Source: Thermoplasmata archaeon
GTDB lineage: Archaea > Thermoplasmatota > Thermoplasmata > Halarchaeoplasmatales > Halarchaeoplasmataceae
Length of the DNA: 47,232 nt
Assembly: GCA_003551675.1 (NCBI GenBank)
Contig: PUNG01000020.1
Coordinates: 1-47,232, forward strand
Direction: 5' to 3'
Shown: one piece after another, positions 40,648 to 47,232 of the stretch
Layout: every line of letters starts with the position of its first letter
How positions within the stretch are numbered: position 1 is the stretch's first letter
Program-made: the position numbers and the translations under genes
The notes under the pieces: model-generated
Database searches by the model: none
The model's input: only the letters and a program-made list of their open reading frames with translations
What the model was told of the DNA's origin: nothing

Positions 40648-43600
40648 ATGCCCCTGAATAGACCCTTAAGAAGATTTAAAAAATTTAAAAGATTTAAAGG
40701 AGACGAAGGCGGTGTATCCGAGGTGGTCGGTACTATTTTGACTTTGGCCATAACTGTGGTGCTGTTCACTAGTGTTTTTGCCGTCGTGACTCAGATGGAC
40801 GAACCGGAAGAAAGAGACCATGCCGACTTCGAAGCGAATTTTGAGCGCATCGAGGACGCTGCTTATATAAATATAACTCACAGAGGCGGTGCATCTCTAG
40901 AGATAGGCAACTTGGAATTTATATTGTCTATAGAAGGCGAAACCTATCGACTGGATGACGATATGTTAAATTCAGATGATACCTGGTCTTCTGGACAGGT
41001 CGTTGTGATCTTCATAGATGAAGACGATGATGTCCCTGTCGATGAACCCGATATCGAACTCATGATCCGTAAGAGAGATACTCATCAGATCATCTATACC
41101 ACTACGTTGGTGGATAGAGAGGACGAACCCATCACCATCAGGTGGGTCGATATCAAATACAAGTACGAATGGAGAGAGTACACGGAGCCGGGAGACGAGG
41201 TAGAGATCAGAGCGGAAGTCGTCGTCGGTGGAGAATTTGATGTAGATGATGTTACGGTGGAAGCGAGCGTGCCCCGGGCCGATGTTTTTGATGAAGATGA
41301 GCCAGTGACGTTGGAGAAGGGTAGAGGAAATGTTTACAGCAGCAAAGTCAACATAAGTTCTGATGCGGATATCGACAGGTACAGTCTGAAGGTAACCGCG
41401 GAGGTCGATGGTCATTCTGAAGAGGAATATTTGACTCTAAACGTAGGTGAAGAGACCGTGGACCTTTATAGGCCTGATCTTGTTGTTGGTGACATACGTT
41501 TCAGTCCGGGATCTCCTTCTCACGGAGACGAGGTCGTGGTTACCGCAGATATATACAACAACGGAAGGGTGAACTACACGGCGGAGTGGGAAGTAAAGGA
41601 TGATGGAGATCTCAAGAGAAGGTCGAATACCACGTTCCCACACGGTCCCGCTCCTACCAGGATACAAGCTAGTTTTGTCGTGGAAGGACACGGACCTCAT
41701 GATATCACGGTTTCGGTCTCTACCGACCTTTATGAAGATGAAGATCTAGATGAAGAGGGACAACCCGAAGAAGATGCGACCCCTATAGAGGACGTAGAAC
41801 CCGAAGACAACCGTAGGACCGTAAAAGTCCATGTCGATCCCCACGTGTTGGTGGTCAGGGATTCTCTCGAAGAAGGATTGAGAGAAGGACGTATCATGGA
41901 GAACGCCCTTATAAGCTTGAACTTGGATTTTGAAAGGATGGATGTCAATTCTGGAAATGATGTCCCAGACTTGGATGAAATGTATGAACACAGTTTGATC
42001 ATATGGATGAGCGGTAACAGGACGGAGGAAATACACGTCGAAGATGCTAGCGATGATCTCGATGAATTCATAGAAAACGGAGGTGCATTCTGGCTGATAG
42101 GATCCAACTTAGACGGGATGGGAGATATAGGTGATCTCGAAGACAAACTCGGATCTATAGGTTTTGACGAAGTTCCAGATGATGGATTTTCCGAGGAAAC
42201 CGTCTTCGAGCCAGGCGGCGAGGACGGCACGTACGGCGATCTAAATTACACTGTAAGGCCAGGAGATGAATATCTTATCATAGACGATAAGAATGATGTT
42301 GAAGATAACAACACATTGATAGAGGAAGGTACCGATGACATATACGGCGTAGGTTACGATGTCGGTGAAAGGAACAGGACTGCGGTGAATTCTTTCTTGT
42401 TCGAAAATATTATGGATGCGGGTCAGAGGAGCACCATGGTATCCAACGTAGTCAGCTGGATAACCAACATGGAGACCAGGAGCGGTGTGGACGTTGCTGT
42501 TTCGTCCCAACTCATCGAACCGGCCAATCCCATGTTCATGGACGAGGTCGTGATCACCGCAACACTGAGGAACAACGGTCCTGAAGATCTTTACGTGACG
42601 GTAAGGTGTGAGAGGAACGGTGGTGAAGAGATATTGAGGCCCGAAGAGGGCGATAACATATACCTACCTAAAGACGGAGGAACCGAGACAGTCACTTTCA
42701 TCTGGATAGCCGAGGAACTGGGAGTTCAGGAGTTCATAGCCATAGCGGATTATTACAACGAGATCGACATGGTCACCCGTAGGAACAACGATATCCGATA
42801 CAAAGATTTAGAAGTTACTGACGACAGGATAGAAGTGAACGTGCATTATTCTACGCTGTTAGTGGACGCCGACTATTCCATAGATGGAGATCACCACAAC
42901 GCCACAAGGGACGTAGAAGAATCTTTTATACGATTGGGTCACAAAGAAGGTATAGACTACGATTACGTATTGGTGGAAGAAGGTGAAGACGGACCTGGTT
43001 TCGACCAAGGGGAGCCAAAGTTGGAGGATTATAACGCTGTCTTTTGGGTGACCGGTGAAAGGAAAAGATGGGAAGATGATAATGTACTGACTGAAGCCGA
43101 TATGGAAAATTTAGAGAGTTATGTGAACCAAGAGAGGGGAGCCAACTTGATACTGATGGGAGAGTATATACTCGAGGATCTAGATCATAATGATGAAGAC
43201 GAATTTTTAGAGGACGTGTTGGGGATCGACCCTGGCTCTATCGGAGAGTTGGGATACGAGCCCGAGGCGTTGATAGGTCAAGAAGATAATAGGATTTCGC
43301 GTGGCTTGAAGTACGAGCTTTATGGTTCTAACGATCTATATACGTTCTATACGGAGGAAGGTACCGACACACTGTTCCAGGATGAGAACGGCAACGATCT
43401 CGCATCCATGCGTGACGATGGTAGATCCAAGGTGATTTACATGGGTATCAACCTCAGCCACTTGAGCGGACCGTTGGTGGACGAAGAGAAGTACGAGGAC
43501 TGGCCTGCCGGGGAAGTGGACCTGAGTCACGAGAGTGCGAGAGAGGAATTCATCTATACGACGATGTGGCAGTTAGGTAAGAGAGATGATAGAGCCGAGC

Positions 43601-46600
43601 TGAGAGTTTTAGATCATGATATCGAGTTTTCAACGGACGAACCGCACACGGGTCGTTCTTACGAGATAAGAGCTGAGATACAGAACATCGGTTATAGAGG
43701 TACTTCCGCTTTGATAAGAGTGAAAGAGGGCGAAGATTATGTCGGTGCGGAAAGTGCTTTTATAGAGGGATCTCGAAGAGATTCGGTCGACGGCAGCACT
43801 TACTTTGAAGTGGATCCCGGAACCGCAACCATAGAGGTCACGTGGCGTCCTTCTTACGCAGGTAATAGAGACATACGAGTAAGGGTCGATCCCGTGCGAA
43901 GAACCAGAGAGATCTCGGAAGATAGAGAAAGTGAAGAGAACAAGCTCATGGAGTTCCACAACCAGGCCACCGTTACGCAGCCCGTTTATTACTTCCACGA
44001 TGATATGGAGACTGGTGATAACTGGGACCACGATACCACCGTGGCGAACATCGATGGTAGCGGAGCATTGGATCTAGTTGAGAATCCTCGCGAAACCCAA
44101 GTACATGGAGATTGGGATGGAGATTATTCAGGCATGACTGCTAGACATGGCGCCGAAGATCAAGGCTATTGGGAGACCGACGATGAAGACGTTTCCGATT
44201 TCACCGATAAAGCGAGTTATTCTTCTCCAAGGTCTTACTGGATGCCGGAGACCTATGCCGGCGGGACTGGCGAGAGGAAGCCCATCGATATGGTGCTAGT
44301 GGTTGATACATCGGGCAGTATGGTCGGTGGCTCGGATGGTTATACAGACCCTCCTACTATCGATTGGTGGGAACATGCTTATGATGCCACAAGAGCTGTG
44401 GCTCATGAGCTTAGAGAGGGAGATAGATTGGCAATTTTTGATTTTGAGAGTGGTTCACCTTATGGCCCAAGAATGATCATTGGATTCAATGAGTTTGATG
44501 ATAATGGATATTGTTTAAGTGAGGATAATCAGCAGGAGTTCATCGAGAAAGTGATATCCCCTTATATTGGTGATTCTAAGGAGTACGAATCAATGACACC
44601 TCTTTATGATACAGTTTCACGGGCTATACAACACCTTGACGAAGAGGCCCGGCCCGAAAGTGAAGCTACAAGGGCAGGAATACTCATGACGGATGGTGGT
44701 GGTAATTATGATGTAGGATCCGAACTTTATGAGCCAGGAACAGGGCATTATGAGGTTGATACACCTGGTCCAGCGACCTACTTTGTTAGCGGAGAAGAAA
44801 GTGGATTGTTAGGAATACCTTATGATTTTATGACGGTCACCCTTGGTCATCTAACCAGGGATTCAAGATTACATGCGATATCGGCATCAGCTACAGGTGA
44901 AAACAATTTTGGAGTTTTTGAAGAGGAACCAAAAAAATTGGGTCCTCTTTTTGCGATGTACACCGCAGCGATGGTAGAGGAATCCGAAGGAGGTATCAGG
45001 TCGGAACGCAGGACAGGTTTAAACAACGAATACGAGTCGATAGTTACGGATTTCAGTGTGTTTTCGGACGCGTTCTTAGGGGGTATGTCTGGTGTAGATC
45101 TTGACGAGTGGGAGACCGTTTATGGGGATCAATGGAACGCAGATGGATTTGATCTTCATGAGATTAATGGAGATTATAGGTCTGCAAGAGCGAATGACAA
45201 TGGAGATTCACTCACCTATGAGGTTGATCCATCTCTCACTTTAGACAATCTGCAGGGTGAGATAAACTCCATCGAAGATGTGATCGTTAATTTTGAATTT
45301 TCAACACCTACACCCGGCAATGGATGTCTTTTATCTGGTGATTCTCATAGACCGTTACAGGATCATGCAGAACTAGATGTTTACGTTGATGGTGACCTTG
45401 TTGAAGATGGCTTTAGTCAAACCAGTGATTATGATATAGACGACCCGGACACTTGGGATGAAGTCTATATCACTGATCATATTACTAACCTAGAAGCACC
45501 GTTCGAGATAGAATTTAGAAAAAGTGGTGCCGATGATGAGCCATTAGACATCGTATCTGTTAATGTGTTGTATAGGCTCGATTATGAGATATATACCGGT
45601 CCAAGCCCTGATCATGTTGAGGATTATGAAGATGTATCAAATGAGAACGATTTAAACACATCTAATGATTTATCTGATTACGAAGACAGTGGCATAGAGT
45701 ATCTGACCCCACCACCATATTACAGATACACTACAACACCTGCGATAGAGGTCCTCGATACTACAAACGAAAAATTGTCATTCCGAACCAAGTATTGGAT
45801 GACCCAGGGAACCAATGGTGGTATCATGTATCTCTGGGGAAGAAATGAAACGCAAGGACAAGATTGGGTATGGCAGTCTTACGATAGGCGGTATATAAGG
45901 CCGGATCAATCTTATACTGGCAATCTTGATTTTAGTGTAGTGAATGCTGATGCGGATACAGGTGGTCCTGACCTAGATAATAATGGTGGTACTGGTTTGA
46001 GAGATGCAGAAGGCGATCTCCCTTACTGGTGTTTCAACGGGAAAAGTGTCGGAGGCACTTTTGAATGGACTTATATCAGTGTGGATCTGTCTAGATACGA
46101 AGAATTTATGGAAAAACATGACGAGGTGCGGGTAGTATTTGTGACTGCCCAGATGGGTGGTATATCAGAGGAAAGGTGGCGACCCGAGATGGGTTGGTAT
46201 CTAGATAATGTGAGAGTGACTGTTACCAGAGATGCAGGGGATGAAGTTCCTGACGACGATCTTGGGTACTGGATGCGTGTCAATAGGAGCATGGTGCTAG
46301 ACCGATTTGATGAGAATAAAATCGATGAACAGTATTATCATGACAGCAGTGGAGACCCTGAAGGGAAGTTCTGGATGTATGCTGCTAATGATGATGGTGA
46401 ACCCGTACTACCCAAAGGCGTAGATTCGAGCCTTTATACTTCCATGATCACTCTGTCCAATGCGGAGAATCCCGAATTGAGTGCTTATATGCGGTTCAAC
46501 TTTGATGATGGAGGTGGAAGACCTCCAAATGGTTTGAGAGTTGAGATATCTGAGGACGATGGCAGATCATGGGAAACCCTTACATATGGTATAAGAGTAG

Positions 46601-47082
46601 GATGGAATCACACTGGACATAGTTGTGATTATTCTGGAGAGACCGATGATGGAGAAGATGGATATGGATGGGTCGATACGTCCACGCTTGTACGGTTAAA
46701 TACTGACTTATCAGATTGGAGAGGTAAAAATGTGAGGCTCCGGTTTAGGGTTTTCACGAACGAAACAGAGAGCAGTTTCTACCATAAGGAAACTCTACCT
46801 AAACCCGTCTTCATAGACAATGTGATCGTAAGAGAAAGAGATATGGACCTACATACACCTTTATTTGAATCACCAGATGTAGGGCCTATGGGTCTTTGTA
46901 ATACTGCGTCAGAGATCGAACATTTGCAGAGAGGAGATCAAATCGAATATTATGAGATATATTCTAAAGAAGCTTCTCATCTTTCATTCCTGCCTGGAAT
47001 AGAAAGAACCTCAACTTATTTCAATGACATGGAAAAAGAACCGCTGAGAGACAGTATTGAAAGGAGGGAGCTACAGTGGTGA
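40648..47082 (+). CDS. Giant pilin-anchored modular surface protein with vWA domain
   Basis: A 2144-residue acidic protein. The N-terminus is a class III (type IV pilin-like) signal: a basic stretch, then DEGG/VSEVVGTILTLAITVVLFTSVF, as in archaeal pilins, followed by no other membrane segment. Order: Ig-like (about 160-268), CARDB-like (275-395), Rossmann/GATase-like (398-610), CARDB-like (614-735), second Rossmann-like (736-975), CARDB-like (983-1105), jelly-roll-like, vWA (about 1214-1430; MIDAS DTSGSM, MTPLYDT, MTDGG), then further jelly-roll/MAM-like modules to about 2090. AGGAGG precedes the ATG by 11 bases. It is probably an adhesin or minor tip pilin displayed on a pilus. Codon use shifts within and after the vWA region. 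Confidence 0.88.
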   Translation: MPLNRPLRRFKKFKRFKGDEGGVSEVVGTILTLAITVVLFTSVFAVVTQMDEPEERDHADFEANFERIEDAAYINITHRGGASLEIGNLEFILSIEGETYRLDDDMLNSDDTWSSGQVVVIFIDEDDDVPVDEPDIELMIRKRDTHQIIYTTTLVDREDEPITIRWVDIKYKYEWREYTEPGDEVEIRAEVVVGGEFDVDDVTVEASVPRADVFDEDEPVTLEKGRGNVYSSKVNISSDADIDRYSLKVTAEVDGHSEEEYLTLNVGEETVDLYRPDLVVGDIRFSPGSPSHGDEVVVTADIYNNGRVNYTAEWEVKDDGDLKRRSNTTFPHGPAPTRIQASFVVEGHGPHDITVSVSTDLYEDEDLDEEGQPEEDATPIEDVEPEDNRRTVKVHVDPHVLVVRDSLEEGLREGRIMENALISLNLDFERMDVNSGNDVPDLDEMYEHSLIIWMSGNRTEEIHVEDASDDLDEFIENGGAFWLIGSNLDGMGDIGDLEDKLGSIGFDEVPDDGFSEETVFEPGGEDGTYGDLNYTVRPGDEYLIIDDKNDVEDNNTLIEEGTDDIYGVGYDVGERNRTAVNSFLFENIMDAGQRSTMVSNVVSWITNMETRSGVDVAVSSQLIEPANPMFMDEVVITATLRNNGPEDLYVTVRCERNGGEEILRPEEGDNIYLPKDGGTETVTFIWIAEELGVQEFIAIADYYNEIDMVTRRNNDIRYKDLEVTDDRIEVNVHYSTLLVDADYSIDGDHHNATRDVEESFIRLGHKEGIDYDYVLVEEGEDGPGFDQGEPKLEDYNAVFWVTGERKRWEDDNVLTEADMENLESYVNQERGANLILMGEYILEDLDHNDEDEFLEDVLGIDPGSIGELGYEPEALIGQEDNRISRGLKYELYGSNDLYTFYTEEGTDTLFQDENGNDLASMRDDGRSKVIYMGINLSHLSGPLVDEEKYEDWPAGEVDLSHESAREEFIYTTMWQLGKRDDRAELRVLDHDIEFSTDEPHTGRSYEIRAEIQNIGYRGTSALIRVKEGEDYVGAESAFIEGSRRDSVDGSTYFEVDPGTATIEVTWRPSYAGNRDIRVRVDPVRRTREISEDRESEENKLMEFHNQATVTQPVYYFHDDMETGDNWDHDTTVANIDGSGALDLVENPRETQVHGDWDGDYSGMTARHGAEDQGYWETDDEDVSDFTDKASYSSPRSYWMPETYAGGTGERKPIDMVLVVDTSGSMVGGSDGYTDPPTIDWWEHAYDATRAVAHELREGDRLAIFDFESGSPYGPRMIIGFNEFDDNGYCLSEDNQQEFIEKVISPYIGDSKEYESMTPLYDTVSRAIQHLDEEARPESEATRAGILMTDGGGNYDVGSELYEPGTGHYEVDTPGPATYFVSGEESGLLGIPYDFMTVTLGHLTRDSRLHAISASATGENNFGVFEEEPKKLGPLFAMYTAAMVEESEGGIRSERRTGLNNEYESIVTDFSVFSDAFLGGMSGVDLDEWETVYGDQWNADGFDLHEINGDYRSARANDNGDSLTYEVDPSLTLDNLQGEINSIEDVIVNFEFSTPTPGNGCLLSGDSHRPLQDHAELDVYVDGDLVEDGFSQTSDYDIDDPDTWDEVYITDHITNLEAPFEIEFRKSGADDEPLDIVSVNVLYRLDYEIYTGPSPDHVEDYEDVSNENDLNTSNDLSDYEDSGIEYLTPPPYYRYTTTPAIEVLDTTNEKLSFRTKYWMTQGTNGGIMYLWGRNETQGQDWVWQSYDRRYIRPDQSYTGNLDFSVVNADADTGGPDLDNNGGTGLRDAEGDLPYWCFNGKSVGGTFEWTYISVDLSRYEEFMEKHDEVRVVFVTAQMGGISEERWRPEMGWYLDNVRVTVTRDAGDEVPDDDLGYWMRVNRSMVLDRFDENKIDEQYYHDSSGDPEGKFWMYAANDDGEPVLPKGVDSSLYTSMITLSNAENPELSAYMRFNFDDGGGRPPNGLRVEISEDDGRSWETLTYGIRVGWNHTGHSCDYSGETDDGEDGYGWVDTSTLVRLNTDLSDWRGKNVRLRFRVFTNETESSFYHKETLPKPVFIDNVIVRERDMDLHTPLFESPDVGPMGLCNTASEIEHLQRGDQIEYYEIYSKEASHLSFLPGIERTSTYFNDMEKEPLRDSIERRELQW

Positions 47083-47232
47083 ATGAAAGAGGGAAAAACA
47101 AATTGATGCAAAAACGCTGTAGTGAAAGATCGCAACCATTGGCAAGGGACGAAGAAGGTGTATCCGACGTAGTGGGTAACATCCTCACGCTGGTCATAAC
47201 AGTGGTCATATTCTCAAGTATCTTCGCCGGCG
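47079..47232 (+). CDS. Pilin-type N-terminus of a second surface protein (cut by window edge)
   Basis: The frame starts at GTG 47079, overlapping the giant gene's stop by four bases, with GGAGG ending about 12 bases upstream; GTG at 47076 or an in-frame ATG at 47106 are alternatives. After a basic leader comes RDEEGVSDVVGNILTLVITVVIFSS, nearly the same pilin signal as the giant protein. Only 51 codons are visible. The coupling suggests both are made together and processed by the same prepilin peptidase. Confidence 0.8.
   Translation, partial: MNERGKNKLMQKRCSERSQPLARDEEGVSDVVGNILTLVITVVIFSSIFAG

Noticed and set aside
1-47232. CRISPR array, rRNA genes, prophage or replication origin
   Set aside because: No regularly spaced repeats, no rRNA-like sequence, no phage structural genes and no cluster of ORB-like repeats or Cdc6/Orc1 gene were seen.

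Overview
The window is archaeal chromosome. It carries archaeal/eukaryal-type translation proteins (L44e, S27e, aIF2-alpha, L40e), the primase large subunit PriL, archaeal D-aminoacyl-tRNA deacylase, a GPN-loop GTPase, CTP-dependent riboflavin kinase and PAC2. TATA boxes lie 25-30 nt upstream of many start codons, which implies leaderless transcripts, while genes inside operons use strong GGAGG ribosome-binding sites. Coding sequence is AT-rich, favouring AGA/AGG for Arg and ATA for Ile. The pilin-type N-termini (GVSxVVGxILTL) and bacterial-type exonuclease VII fit an uncultured euryarchaeon, most likely Thermoplasmatota. That placement is inference; no rRNA is present to confirm it.

Layout. 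1-290: a short partial reading frame, then a perfect 13-bp inverted repeat that may be an insertion-sequence end. 290-1581: ribosomal/translation operon. 1590-6517 (minus): queH and a 1459-residue coiled-coil protein ending in a RING-like zinc finger. 6675-16231: information processing and central metabolism (topA, rpl40e, rpiA, universal stress protein, enolase, priL, a phospholipid synthase, an AK6-type kinase, xseA-xseB). 16363-22685: a winged-helix regulator, a left-handed beta-helix protein, tRNA-Pro(UGG), a 49-residue orphan, and a cytosolic multi-PAS histidine kinase with its REC-PAS-PAS response regulator. 22731-34396 and onward to 35576: purine, riboflavin, nucleotide, lipid, nitrogen and arginine metabolism (purQ, PIN-RibK fusion, thymidylate kinase-like, dolichol/phytol kinase-like, glnA, metallophosphoesterase, dtdA, HPS-RraA fusion, PAC2-NUDIX, purC-argF-aminotransferase).

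35660-36483 is a compact regulatory module. A winged-helix regulator and a divergent 32-codon ORF, which overlaps a strong hairpin, share one palindromic TATA region. A near-identical 18-bp element sits over each predicted transcription start.

37291-47232 is the most unusual part. A nine-gene leftward operon of small, mostly unrecognised proteins diverges from a 2144-residue pilin-anchored surface protein with Ig-like, Rossmann-like, vWA and jelly-roll-like modules. A second pilin-type gene starts immediately after it and is cut by the window edge. Three of the nine small proteins share one domain (core roughly EY-x-L-x-T/K-K-x-D) and carry coiled coils; two of the nine combine an N-terminal membrane helix with a coiled coil. 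I propose this as an undescribed archaeal surface or pilus-like system with dedicated cytoplasmic scaffold proteins. The proposal rests on gene order and sequence features only.

Metabolically, HPS-RraA plus RpiA point to pentose synthesis by the reverse ribulose-monophosphate route. PurQ/PurC, GlnA and ArgF indicate de novo purine, glutamine and arginine synthesis.
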